The translations under genes and the position numbers were made by a program. From contig ML662466.1 of the NCBI GenBank assembly GCA_007570785.1, positions 1,312,938 to 1,376,937 on the forward strand: 64,000 nucleotides of DNA. The letters run 5' to 3'. The notes under the pieces are model-generated. The model made no database searches. It had not been told where the DNA came from and was given only the letters and a program-made list of their open reading frames with translations. The stretch's first letter is position 1; every line of letters starts with the position of its first letter. This DNA comes from Antilocapra americana (Eukaryota; Chordata; Mammalia; Artiodactyla; Antilocapridae). Of this stretch, positions 1-12,200 are shown in pieces.

Positions 1-766
1 CTGAGAGTAAAATGGCTTATCTTTAGCAGCATAAATGGAATGAGGATCAGACAGTCCTCACTGGAGCCATGCACATCCCAGACAGGGAGGCAGGTCTCCT
101 TGATGGCACAGCAGCTGGGAGCTTGAGTCTGGGGATTGTGGAGCAATACAGGGTGAGGGCTGCTGTTGAGAGGGCTGCAGAGAGATGGATTGATGGCATG
201 TGAGGGAGGAGATCCAGGTGGGAAAGGTGGAAAATGCCTGTGGAGGAATGCCAACCATCACAGAAGCCAGGTTATGCTGCTGAGTCAATTACAGAGGATG
301 GAGCTATCACTTTGGTCTCTCTCTACCCACCCACCAGCATCAACAGCTGAAAAACACAGAGGCTGGCCCATCACTTGCCTGACTCACTGAACTACAGAGT
401 AGGACCCCACCAAGTGTTACCCTTTGAGCTCCTGACAAGTAGATCTACAGAATAGGCCCCCACCCAGGTGTTGCCTCTATGTGCCTGACACACCAAACAA
501 CAAAGAAGAACCCCAGGCAAGGGAACCCTCTAAGTGCATGAAAGAGTGGAACTATTGAGAAAGACTGGCCGAGGAGTCTTTCTGATCACCAGCTACAAGA
601 CGCTAGAAAAAAAGACTTTGATAGGGCTTGCTCCTGAGGTACAGGCAGTCCATGGCCCTGCACACTTGGCCCCTCCAGAGAACCTGCAATCCAAAAATTT
701 TTGTCATATTCACGCTCAACGCTCACTAGGGAAGACCTGCCACAGCCAAAAAAAAAAAAAAAAAAA

Positions 767-935
767 AAGTCATGCATTTATGCACACAGGGTCTCTTCAG
801 TTCTGTCCGACTCTTTGAAATCCTGTATACTGTGGCCTGCCAGACAGCTCTGCCAGGGACTGGGCTTTCCAGGAAAGAATACTGGAGTGTATTGGCCTAT
901 ATTGGTTGCTATACCCTTCTAGAGCACCGTATTTC
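767..935 (-). repeat. Bov-tA-like SINE segment inside the L1 5'UTR
   Basis: The segment reads like a reversed Bov-tA SINE: a TCCGACTCTTTG-type block, then GTGGCCTGCCAG, then GAATACTGGAGTG, in the order expected for the minus strand. The left edge is a 20-base A run at 749-768. The same segment sits at the same place in the second L1 copy (38,340-38,500). It was therefore present before the two copies separated, or belongs to this L1 subfamily. Similarity fades after about 930. Confidence 0.6.
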
Positions 936-1418
936 CTGCTTGCCTTGCTGCCAGCTCTGCTGAGTACTTGGTGCTGCCAAAATCCTTGTGACACAAGCAG
1001 CTGTATCTCCATATCTAGCCCACACAGGGGAAAATCCAAGTCCTCTAGGGCAGCCTCAGGAGCAAAACCCAGTGGACGATCTGCATGCAGAGGTGCAAAT
1101 AAAACCACAATTGAAATCCAAGGGCAGTGTTTTTAGGGAGAATTATAGAAGAAGATAATTCTAAACCTTCCCACCAGCTGTACAAGTTGCAGATTAAATC
1201 CACGATCAACTAGGCAGACTGTGTGTCTAAGGTATATATAAAATGTCATTAAGCGCTCCCAGAAAAGAAAACACACTAGTTCTGATAACTGTGAATACTG
1301 AAGGCAAGAAAACATAGGTGTAGGTCCAGATTAGAATCTGAGCTGATCCCAAACCAAGTATAGAGATCAGCACAATTTTGGAAGGCATTCTGGGGAAGTG
1401 AAGTAGACTGGGACTTCC

Positions 1419-1574
1419 AGCGATGGAAAGGAATCTGAAAGCAGTGCCTCAAGAAAAATATAAATTTTTCTTACGTTTTGACTTTTTCCTTTTTCTAGCG
1501 ATGGAAAGGAATCTGAAAGCAGTGCCTCAAGAAAAATATAAATTTTTCTTACGTTTTGACTTTTTCCTTTTTCT
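1419..1574 (+). repeat. Perfect 78-bp tandem duplication (two copies)
   Basis: Bases 1,419-1,496 are repeated without a mismatch at 1,497-1,574. Because 78 is a multiple of three, the duplication also appears as a repeated 26-residue block in a chance open frame. The homologous site in the other L1 copy (about 38,965-39,045) has one diverged copy. The duplication is therefore much younger than the host element, or is an assembly error. Confidence 0.95.
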
Positions 1575-3123
1575 TTCCTGTTCCCTGCCTCCATTGCAGC
1601 TGTTGATATTACTGACACTATTAAATCTGATTAAGCTTTTGAACTCTTTTTTCTCAGTCACAATTTTTTATTGCTGTTACCAACTTCTGTCTCTACATTG
1701 GGCTTTTGCAGTTCTGTGGAGTTTTTATGTTTTGTTTTGTTTTCTCCCGTTTTTTTCTTCCTTTTCCTGTTTTGTTTGGTTGTTTGGTTGGTTTTTATTC
1801 CATTCGCTTTAAATAGTTTAAGTTTTTCATTTCTTTAAAACTATTCTATTTTTTCTACATTTATTCTGTTATTTGCCTTACCACTGTCTTTTCCCATTAT
1901 AGTTAATATTTAATGTATATAATTTTCTTTATCTATCTCCATTTAACTTTGAATATCTATTATTTCTTTCTTTCTTTTCTTCTCAACATTTTGCTAGTTT
2001 TATTTTCATTGCTGCAATCCTCACTTGGCACTTTGCACTTTGGTTAATTTTGTTCTTAACTGGTAGATTTTTTGGTTTAATTTGTTAAATAGTCAATCTT
2101 TTGTACTTTATTTTTGTTAGACTGTTTATATATGTATGTATGTATATTCTGTATGTGGGAACAAATGTGTATATTCCATTATTTTAATTATTATTTGTCT
2201 AACATTGCAACTTCCATTTGTCTGAGGTTCATCTTTGGTATCTCTCCCCCCCCCCCCCTTTCTTTTTGGCTTAATCTAACTGAATGCTATAACAAATCAC
2301 CTGTGGTATCTGTGTTCCTTGATACAAGTCCAGCCCTGAGCCTTTGGAGTAGGACCACTGACTCCAAGTTCCTAGACTATCATAGAACTCGTAACTCTAT
2401 GGAGTATCAAATAATGAGAAATTGCACAAAGGAAACAACTTGAATACAAAGCCCAGCATCACCCAACCTCCAGTCACAACCAGTGTAGGACATTTCATAT
2501 AAACAGCAAACAAGACAAAAATACAAGCCCAATCATCAGTAGACAGTATTAGCACCTCACTCAGCCCTGCGCCCTGCACATCAGAAGAAGAACAAGACAA
2601 ATAAATAAATAAATAAACTCACCAGAAATCTCATCTAGTAAGATTTACACAAATCAACAGCCTAAACGTAGGAGGTCGGAAACAGAAATGAAGAAAGAAA
2701 TTGATTTTGAACCCTTAGAAAAGGAGACCTCAAACACAATAAGTTCAGAAAAAAATGATGAAAAGACAGAAAGATGTTGTCCAAATAAAGGAACACACTA
2801 ACAACATAGAAGTCGAAATAAATGAAGAGGAAATAGGCAAACTGCCTGAAAAAGAATTCAGAAAAAAAGATAGTAAATATGATACCAAAAAAAAAAAAAC
2901 CTTGAAAACAGAATGGAGAAAATGAAAGAATCAATTAACAAAGACATAGAAAAATTAATGAATAAACATATAAAGACAAAAATACAATTACTAAAATTAA
3001 AACCCTCTAGAAAGAATCAGTAGCAGGATATCGGAAGCAGAAGAACGGATCAGTGTGTTGGAAGGTAAAATGGTGGAAAAAATTGCTAAAAAGCAAAATA
3101 AAGTAAAACGAATGAAAAGAAGT

Positions 3124-3577
3124 TGTCACGGCCTTTGTAGACCAGGACCTGGGGACTGAAGTCTATGAGAAGAAGGAAACAGGGAACCGAAGTCTTGAGC
3201 AAAACAAGAGTACTTTATTTGCAGAAATACATGTTTATATTTCTTCATACAAGGAAGCTTTAAGCTGTAAAAAAAAAAAAAAAAAAAGCAAAAACAAAGC
3301 CAAGCAAATAACAGTTTTCAAAGGGCCAGAAAGCACTCCATATCCTAAGCAAGAGGGTCATAACTGAATAGATTACCTTTAAGTAAAAAGTCATTGAAGG
3401 GAGTCACAGAGGGAATCCAAGCAGATGCCCGTTCTCATGATTTCAGTCCTGAGAGATGCATGCAGCTCTTCTCACTCCTGTTTTCCTGGAACTGAGAAGG
3501 AATAGAGTCCTTGAGAAACAGCACACAAAAGAAGAGAAAAACATATTGGATCCCTTAAAGTTAAACGCCCCCTGACA
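3124..3577 (-). mobile_element. Solo LTR of an endogenous retrovirus
   Basis: A 454-bp block interrupts the L1 ORF1 alignment exactly; the paralogous L1 at about 40,910 runs through without it. It begins TGTCACGG and ends CCTGACA, so it has TG...CA ends with 5-bp terminal inversions. On the minus strand a polyadenylation signal (AATAAAGTACTC) is followed by a U5-like tail, which sets the orientation. Flanks AGAAGT and AGATCT match at 4 of 6 positions, possibly a decayed 6-bp target duplication. No internal viral sequence is present, so it is the product of LTR-LTR recombination. Class is uncertain; a 6-bp duplication would suggest a class II (ERVK-like) element. Confidence 0.75.
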
Positions 3578-3970
3578 AGATCTGAAGATAGTCTCAGAGA
3601 CCTGGTGGGGGGGGCTATTAAATGCACCAATATTCAAATTATAGGGGTCGCAGACAGAGAGAGGGAAAAAAAAAGTGTATGAGAAATTTTTTGAAGAGGT
3701 TATATTTGAAAATTTGACCAACATGGAAAAAGAAATAATCAATCAAGTCCAAGAGGCACAAAGTGTCCCATGCAGGAAAAGCCCAAAGAGAAACATGGCA
3801 AGACACATACTAATCCAACTAACAAAGATTAAACCTGAAGAAAGAATATTAAAAGTAGCAAGAGAAAAGAAAAAATAACATTCAGTGAAAACCCCTTATG
3901 ATTAACAGCTACTATTTTAACAGAAACTGCTGCACAGAAGGGAATGGCAAGATATACTTCAAGCAAGATA

Positions 3971-4000
3971 CTTTCTCTCTCTCTCTCTCTCTCTCTCTCT
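3971..4000. repeat. (CT)n microsatellite
   Basis: About 14 CT dinucleotides, followed by a short GAGAGA run that can fold back on it. It sits inside the L1 ORF1 remnant. Confidence 0.95.
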
Positions 4001-4316
4001 GAGAGAAAAATCTGAAATCAAGATTACTCTACCTCGCAAGGAATTCCTTCAAAATTGATAGACAAATCAAAAGTTTTTCAGACAAGCAAAAGGTAAGAGA
4101 ATTCACTACCATAAAATCAGCTTTACAACACATGTTAAAGGGACGTATATAGTAAAGAAATACAAGAGAAGGAAAATAAAAACTACAAAATCAACCCCAA
4201 ACAATTAATAAAATGGCAATAGGAACATATATATCAATAATTACTTTAAATGTAACTAGATTAAATGCTCCAAGCAAAAGACACAGGCTACTTGAACAGA
4301 TACAAAAATAAGACCC

Positions 4317-5733
4317 AGGGGGTGTGGCTCCAAGATGGCAGAAGAATAGATCTGGTAGGCCACTTTCATCCTGACAAACTAAATGATCAAAAGATCATTT
4401 GAATGCTGAGCAACTTCTTCAAAACAGTTTCTGAATGCTGGAGGAGGATAACAGACACCCCAAAAGGCAGCCTATTCTATTCAAAAGGAAAACAAATGAT
4501 TGAGCAAATACCAAAGAAGAGCTAGCCAGCTGCATACAGAGCTGTCCTCTCACCCCCACCACAGTCAGAGAGGGAGGTGTTTGACAGCCAGAGCCAGAAG
4601 ATAAGGGGCAATCTCAGTCCCAGAGACCGGCATCCTCCACCAGTTTGTGAGCAGACTCCCAGTTGCTAACCATGTCTACCTGGGATTCTGAACAGTTGAC
4701 ATCTGCCAAGAGGGTTTCAGCCTGAGAACAGCTTGCCAGAGGAGGCACATGATACACCTGAGATGGTGCTCTTGTGGTACTGTTGTGCCCAGATCCCAAT
4801 CTCCACAAACCACCAGGAGGCCATTCACTGATGCAAGCGCAAGAGGGAATTTATTACAGACCCGGGTCTGGACTGCACATGCACACACCGACGCAGCGGA
4901 GTGAGGGCGGTGGTCCCCAGACGCATGGTACAAGACTTTTAAGGGAAAGAGACAAAGGTCAGGATGGCTTGAATAGGGTAATGTGCCTCAGTGTCCTGTG
5001 ACTGGCCAGGACGGGAGGGGAAGTCAGGAGTTTTTCACGCACTAGCCCCTCATTGGCATATCTTTGGCACACTATGATTGGTCATGTCTGGGGTGGTGAC
5101 CTGGGGGTTGGGGAACTTGGATGTTGCCTTCTATCGCAAGATGGCAGCTCCTTTTTTTTTTTTTTCTTTTTTTAAGATGGAGTCAATTAGGCTCTACAGT
5201 ACACCTGGGAAACTGAGTGGCCCAACTGGGGAGGCAGGTAAGATGCATCACCCACCTGGGACAGTGTATTCACCAAATACCTGCTCATCTAAGCTGCTCA
5301 GACCCAGAACAGGCACCAAATGCATGTCCAACTGAGTCTGTGCCTTTGAGGAATACTCAAGAAACTGAATCTGTGTAGCACAGGTCTGGGAAGTGCAAGA
5401 AATACAGAGGCCACTTTGGACACTACCCCTCTCAAGCAACCTAGAGTCTGAGCAACTTAGACCCCAAAAGCCCAAGCTGCAATGAGCTGGGGAAAACACA
5501 GTGTGGTCCATACACAGCAAGCACTGTCCACACATAGACATCAGCAATATTTGTTTGCAGTGTTCCTCCCTCCCCACAACACAACTGAACAAGTGATCCT
5601 AAATAAGTGACCACATATGCCCCCTTGTGTCAGAGCAGAAATTAGACACTGAAGAGACTTGCAAACAGAGGATTTAACAAAGAAGAGAGAACCAGTCTAG
5701 GAGTGATAGGTGCAAAGATTAAAACCATGTTGT
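4317..5733 (+). mobile_element. L1 5'UTR, upstream half (continues at 13,384)
   Basis: A new L1 starts with GTGGCTCCAAGATGGCAGAAG, the usual opening of ruminant L1 5'UTRs. It follows the same order as the L1 5'UTRs at 5,734 and 21,545 (CAGCAACTTAGA/CTGAGCAACTTAG, CTCCCTCCCCACA, then GATAGGTGCAAAGATTAAAACC). It stops in that last block at about 5,733. The matching continuation (GGGGCCTGTAGACTTTGAG) appears only at 13,384, after the inserted L1. A solo LTR at 4,781-5,198 lies inside it. Confidence 0.8.
4781..5198 (-). mobile_element. Solo LTR, gammaretrovirus-like (class I) endogenous retrovirus
   Basis: A 418-bp block runs from TGTTGTGCCC to GGCTCTACA, giving TG...CA ends. It is flanked on both sides by the perfect 4-bp direct repeat GTAC (4,777-4,780 and 5,199-5,202). 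Four-base target duplications are typical of class I elements. On the minus strand it opens TGTAGAGCC and has the expected order of a T/A-rich U3, a CCAAT-like block, then AATAAATTCCC and a U5 tail ending GGGCACAACA. No coding interior remains. The interrupted L1 5'UTR resumes directly after the second GTAC. Confidence 0.85.
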
Positions 5734-8393
5734 TGGAGGGGAACTAAGATGGTGGAGGGATAGGACAGGGAGACCACTTTCTCCCCAACAAATACACCAA
5801 AAGAACATTTAAAAGCTGAGAAAACGCCACAAAACAACTTCTGAATGCCGGCAGAGGACATCAGGCAGCCAGAAAGGCAGCCCGTTGTCTTTGAAAGAAG
5901 GTGTGACAAAATATAAAAAGTAAAAAGAGAGGCGAAAGAGGTAGGGACAGAGATCCATCCCAGGAAGGGAGTCTTAGAGAGAGAGGTTTCCGAACACCAG
6001 GAAACATTCTCCCAGGGAGATCTGTGGCAAGTCTCAGAGGGTAAAACCCCACAGACTATGTGCCTAACTGCAACTCCCAGCAGAGCAGCGGCTCAGATGC
6101 CCCATCCCCCACTAGCAAGCTCAGGTTGCACAGGGAGGGGCAGGCTACACCACTTTGGGTGAAGACTTGGACTGAATGTCCAAGGGCAATCCAAGGAAAC
6201 TAGCCTCAGACAGCAACCTAGACTGCAGAATAGCTTTCCTGAGAAGAGCCACAGCCAGACCTGCGCACAGAAAAAAGGGCTGAGCAGAGCTAGTCAGCTG
6301 CGGGCTGCAAACTGGCCCATCCCCCACTGGAGACTGGCAGGCAGGGGCTGCAGCACATAGTCGTGGCCCCAGGGAGGCATCCACTACCAAACTGTGGGCA
6401 GAATTAGTTGCTAACCAAGATTTCTTGGGATTCTGGACAGATGCCACCAAAGATCAGCTCTCCACACACCTGAAAAGGAGCACACTGAGAAAACCAAGTA
6501 GCTGGGATGAGGGAGGGGAGAAGTCAGAGCCTCCAACTGTGCCAGGAAGCTGGGGCCTGGGAAGTGCAGGCAGCCCCAGAGGCCGCCTCAGGCTGCTCCT
6601 GGCTGAGCCAGAGCCTGGGCAGTGTGGGCAGGGAGAGCACCCAGGCCTTGAGTGGGGACAAACCCCAGAGTGGCTGAATCACTGTGAGCACACGCCAGTG
6701 ATATCTGTTTGCAGCGTTCCTCCCTCCCCACAGCATGACTGAACAAGTTAGCCTAAAACAGGACCAACACCGGCCCCCTTGTGGCAGGGTGGAAATAGAC
6801 ACTGAAAAGACTAGCAAAAAGAAGACGCTAAAATAAGCAGAGGCAACCGCTTTGGAACTGACAGTAGTAACAGATTAAATCCCTGCAGTTGGCGCCAACT
6901 ACATAGGAAGAAGCCTATAGACCTTGAGAAGTACAAACCGGACAAAGGAACTATCTGAAAATAAACTTACCCCTCACTGTACACAACAACTTCAGAGAAA
7001 GCCCTAGATGTATTTTTACTATGATCATTTTTTAAATTTTAAAACTTTTTTATTACTGTTTTAAATTTTTTTAATTTATTTATAAGTCCCCTATAACTCC
7101 TTCAGTTTTCATTTTTACAAGCATCTATTACCTAGCCCCCCCCCTCCAAAAAAAAAAAGACTCTTTAAAGCAAACTTCATATATATATGTAAGAATTTCA
7201 GAGACTCTGTTTTTGTTGCTGTTGTTCTCTCTCTCTCTTTTTTTCCTCTCTTGGTTTTTATTTTGTTATTTTTCTTTTTTTTTCTTTCTATAGTATTGTT
7301 ATCAACTTTGTATCTTTAAGAACCCAATTTTCAGTACCCATTTTTATTTGAAAGTGAGATCACTGGCTCAATTGCTCTTTCCCCATTTTTGACTCTCCTT
7401 TTTTCACCAGGTCTCCTCTATCTCCCTCCTCCCCCTTTTCATCTCTACTCAACTCCGTGGATCTCTTTGAGTGTTATAAATTGTGAAGAACACTTAGATA
7501 ACTGATTACTGGCTGGATCTGTCTCTCTCCATCTCATTCCCTCTTTTGTCCCCCTGGCCACTTCTGTCTCCTTCCTCCCTATTTTCTTTTTGTTATAAGT
7601 CTGCGAACATCTCTGAGGGATCCAGACTGTGGAGAGCACATAGGGAAGTGATCACTGATTACCTCACTCTCTCACCATTTGATTCTGCTCTTCTCCTTCT
7701 GGTCACCTCTATCTCTCTCCTCCCTCTTCTTCTCTCCATGTAACTCTGTGTACCTCTTAGGGTGTCCCTCACTGTGGAGAAATGTTTCCTCGTTAACCTA
7801 GACGTTCTACCATTGGTGCTGTATAGATGGAAGAGTCCTGAGGCTACTCTAAGAATGAGGCTGAAAACCAGAGACAGGAGGCCTAAGCCCAAATCCTGAG
7901 AAAATGAGAGAACTCCTGAATCCAGTAGTTAATTAATTGATAGGAGTTCATCAAATGCTTCCATACCTACACTGAAATCAAGCACCACCTAAGGGCCAAC
8001 AAGCTCCAGAGTAAGATATACCACGCAAATTCTCCAGCAACAAATGAACACAGCCTGGAGCTTCAATACACAGGCTGCCCAAAGTCACACCAAACCCACT
8101 GACATCTCAAAACTCTTTACTGGATACTTCATTGCTTGCCAAAGAGAAGAAATCCACCCACCAGAACACCGTCAAAAGCTTACCCAACTAGGAAACTTTG
8201 ACAAACCTCCAGTCCAACCCCACTCACAGTGAGGAATCTCCATAATAAAGAGGTAACACAGCAATATAAACAAGATGAAAATGCAGAGAAATACCCAGCA
8301 GGTAATGGAACAGGATAAATATTCTCCAAACCAAACAAAGGAGGAGGAGATAGGGAATCCTCCTGATAAAGAATCTGAATAATGATAATGAAA

Positions 8394-9242
8394 ATGACCC
8401 AAAATCTTGAAAACAAATTGGAGTTACAGTTAAATAACCTGGAGACAAAGATTAAGCAGATACAAGAAAGGTTCAACAATGACTTAGAAGAAATAAAAAA
8501 GTCAAAATATAATGAATAATGCAATAAATGAGATAATAAAAACAACCTGGAGGGAACTAACAGTAGATTAACAGAGGTAGAAGATAGGATAAGTGAGGTA
8601 GAAAACAGAATGGTAGAAATAAATGAAATGGAGTGGAAAAAAAAAAGAATTAAAAGAAATTAGGACAATCTCAGAGACCTCTGGGACAATGTTAAATGCA
8701 CCAACATTCCAATCATAGGAATCCCAGAAGAAGAAGACTAAAAGAAAGACCATCAGAAAATACTTGAGGAGATAATAGTTGAAAAGTTCTCTAAAATGGG
8801 AAAGGAAATAATCACTCAGTCCAAGAAACCAGAGAGTCCCAAACAGGATAAATACAAGGTGAAAAAACCCAAGACACATATTAATCAAATTAACAAAGAT
8901 CAAACATAAAGAACAAATATTAAAAGCAGCAAGGGGGAAAAAAATAACACACAAAGGGAACTCCATAAGGATAACAGCTGATCTCTCAGTTTAAACACTA
9001 CAGGACAGAAGGGAATGGCAGGACATACTAAAGTCATGAAAGAAAATAATCTACCACCCCAATTACTGTACCAAGCAAAGATCTCATTCAAATTTGAAGG
9101 AGAAATGAAAAGCTTTACAGAAAAGCAAAAGATGAGAGAATTCAGCAACTCCAAACCAGCACTCCAACAAATGCAAAAGGATCTTCCCTGGACAAGAAAC
9201 ACAGATAGGGTGTATAATCTTGAACCCAAAACAATAAAGTAA
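8394..9242 (+). pseudogene. L1 ORF1 pseudogene
   Basis: Starts at an ATG whose translation begins MTQNLENKLELQLNNLETK, a coiled-coil-type N-terminus, and ends TIK-stop just before the ORF2 start. The C-terminal piece (9,015-9,242) is open and has the conserved SFKFEGEMKSFTEKQKMREF segment of ruminant ORF1p. The middle contains stops and frameshifts (for example near 8,500 and 8,740). About 283 codons in span, in the range of L1 ORF1p. It would have encoded the nucleic-acid chaperone that coats L1 RNA. Confidence 0.85.
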
Positions 9243-12200
9243 ATGGCAATGGGATCATACTTATTAATAATTACCTTAAATGTAAAGGGGTTGAATGTCC
9301 CAACCGAATGACAAGGATTAGCGGATTGGACACAAAAACAAGACCCTTATATATGTTGTCTACAAGAGACCCACCTCAAACATAAGGACACATATGGATT
9401 GAAAGTTAAGGGCAGGAAAAAGATGTTCCATGAAAATAGAGACCAAAAGAAAGCAGAAGTAGCAATACTCATATCAGATAAATTATACTTTAAAATAAAG
9501 GCTGTAGATAAGAGATAAAGATGGATATTACATAACGATCAAAGGATCAACGCAAGAAGAACATATAACAATTATAAATATATATGCACCCAACATAGGA
9601 GCAGCACAATATGTAAGGCAAATGATAACAAGTATGAGGAGAAATTAACAATAACACAATAATAGTGGGAGACTTTAATACCCCACTCACACCGATGGAC
9701 AGATCAACTAAACAGAAAATTAACAAAGAAATACAAACTTTAAATGATGCAATAGATTAGTTAGACCTAATTGATATCTATAGGACATTTCAACCTGAAA
9801 CAATGAATTTCATCTTTTTCTCAAGTGCATACGGGATCTTCTCCAGAATAGATCACATCCTGAGACATAAATCTAGCCTTGGTAAATTGACAAAAATTGA
9901 AATCATTCCAAGCATCTTTTCTGACCACAGTGCAGTAAGATTAGAGGTTAATTGCAGGAGAAAACCTTAAAAATTCCAACATATGGAGGCTCAGCAACAT
10001 GCTGCTGAATAACCAACAAATCACAGAACTAGTAAAAAAAAAAAAAAGACATCAAAATATGCATAGAAATGAATGAAAATGAAAACCCAACAACCCAAAA
10101 CCTATGGGATTCTGTAAAAGCAATGCTAACGTGAAGGATCATAGCAATACAGGTTTACCTCAGGAAACAAGAGAAAAGTCAAATAAATAACCTAACTTTA
10201 CACCTAAAGCAACTAGAAAAGGAAGAAATGTAGCACCCCAGGATTAGTAGAAGGAAAGAAATCTTAAAGATAAGGAGAGAAATAAATGCAAAGGAAACAG
10301 TAGAGACCATAGACAAAATCAACAAAGCCCAAAGCTGGTTCTTTGAGAAGATAAACAAAATTGACAAACCATTATCCAGGCTCATTAAGAAATAAAAGGA
10401 GAAAAAAACAAAGCAAGAAAATTAGAAATGAAAAAGGAGAAATCACAACAGAAAACACAGAAATAAAGGAATCATAAGTGATTACTATCAGCAACTATAT
10501 GCAAATAAATTGGGCAACTTGGAAGAAAGGGACAAATTCTTAGAAAAGTACAACTTTCCAAAATTAATCCAGGAAGAGATGGATAATCTTAACAGATGCA
10601 TCGCAAGCACAAAAGTTCAAACTGTCATCAGAAATCTTCCAATAAACAAAAGCCCATACCAGATGGCTTCACAGCTGAATTCTACCAAAACTTTAGGGAA
10701 GAGGGAAAACCTGTTCTCCTCAAACTCTTCCAGGAAATTGCAGAGGAAGGTAAACTTCCAAACTCATTCTATGAGACCACTATCACCCTAATACCAAAAT
10801 CTGACAAAGATGTATCAAAAAAAAAGAAAAAAGAGAGAGAGAGAGAGAAAAAACTACAGGCCAGTGTCACTGATGAACTTAGATGCAAAAATCCTTAACA
10901 AAATACTAGCAAATAGAATCCAACAACACATCAAAAAGATCATACATTATGACCAAGTAGGCTTTATCCCAGGGATGCAAGGATTTTTCAATATCTACAA
11001 ATCAATCAATGTAATACACCACATTAACAAATTGAGAAATAAAAACAGCAAAATTATCTCAATAGATGCAAAGACAGCCTTTGACAAAATTTAACATCCA
11101 TTTATGATAAAAGCCCTCCAAAAGCAGGAATAGAAGGAACATACCTCAACATAATAGAAGTATATATGACAAACCCACAGCAAACATTGTCCTTAATGGT
11201 GAAAAATTGAAAGAATTTCCCCTAAAGTCAGGAACAAGGCAAGGGTGCCCACTCTCACCACTACCATTCAACATAGTTTTGGAAGTCTTGGCCACAGCAA
11301 TCAGAGCAGAAAAAGAAATAAAAGGGATCCAGATTTGAAAAGAAGAAGTAAAACTCTCACTGTTTACGCATGACATGATCTTCTACATAGAAAACCCTGA
11401 AGACTCTACAGAAAATTACTAGAGCTAATCAGTGAATATAATAAAGTTGCAGGATATAAAATCAACACACAGAAATCCTTTTCATTCCTATACACTAACA
11501 ATGAGAAAACAGAAAGAGAAATTAGGGAAACAATTCCATTCACCATTGAAACAAAAAGAATAAAATATTTAGGAGTATATCTACCTAAAGAAACAAAAGA
11601 CCTATATATAGAAAACTATAAAACACTGATGTAAGAAATCAAAGAGGATACAAATGGATGGAGAAATATATTATGTTCATGGGTTGGAAGAATCAATATA
11701 GTGAAAATGAGTATACTACCCAGAGCAATCTATAGATTTAGTGCAATTCCTATTAAGCTATCAGAGGTCTTTTTCAGATAACTAGAGCAAATAGTTTCAC
11801 AATTTGTATAGAAGTACCAAAAAACCTCGAATAGCCAAAGCAATCTTGAGAAAGAAGAATGGAACTGTAGGAATCAACCTGCCTGATTTTAGGCTATACT
11901 ACAAAGCCACAGTCATCAAAACAATATGGTACTGGCACAAAGACAGAAATATGGATCAATGTAACAAAGTAGAAAGCCCAGAGATAAATCCTATGGACAC
12001 CTTATCTTTGACGAAGGAGGCAAGAATATGCAATAAGAAAAGACAATCTCTTTAACAAGTGGTGCTGGGAAAACTGCACAGCCACTTGTAAAAGAATGAA
12101 ACTAAAACACTTTTTAACACTATATACAAAAATAAACTCAAAATGGATCAAAAATCTAAACATAGGACCAGAAACTATAAAATTCCTAGAGAAAAACATA

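Larger units (their letters stand above)
2688..4208 (+). pseudogene. L1 ORF1 remnant
   Basis: Decayed reading frame for the L1 RNA-binding chaperone (ORF1p: N-terminal coiled coil, central RRM, C-terminal domain). The best preserved piece is 3,675-3,878, which includes an ERILKVAREK-like stretch typical of the ORF1p C-terminal half. The frame is broken many times and is split by the LTR at 3,124-3,577. A TC microsatellite at 3,971-4,000 has expanded inside it. No functional product is expected. Confidence 0.8.
1..4316 (+). mobile_element. Old L1 retrotransposon, 5'UTR through start of ORF2 (5' end outside window)
   Basis: The window opens inside an L1 5'UTR. The sequence from about position 1 is collinear with 37,576 onward, which is a second copy of the same L1 type. 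Order: GC-mixed 5'UTR to about 1,400; a very T-rich stretch at 1,560-2,270; an ORF1 remnant to about 4,200; then the first ~100 bases of ORF2 (translating like ITLNVTRLNAPSKRHRLLEQ) before the element breaks off at about 4,316 against another L1 5' end. It carries a solo LTR at 3,124-3,577 and a 78-bp duplication at 1,419-1,574. Every frame is interrupted, so it is a dead copy. The break at 4,316 could be a truncation or a later rearrangement. Confidence 0.85.

Noticed and set aside
1423..1812. 129-codon open frame containing a repeated 26-residue block
   Set aside because: The block comes from a 78-bp DNA duplication in a T-rich L1 5'UTR. The rest is Phe/Leu low complexity with no homologous frame in the paralog.
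3124..5198. A single provirus bounded by the two LTRs at 3,124 and 4,781
   Set aside because: The two LTRs differ in sequence, length and target duplication, and the DNA between them is L1 ORF1, ORF2 start and L1 5'UTR. They are separate solo LTRs.
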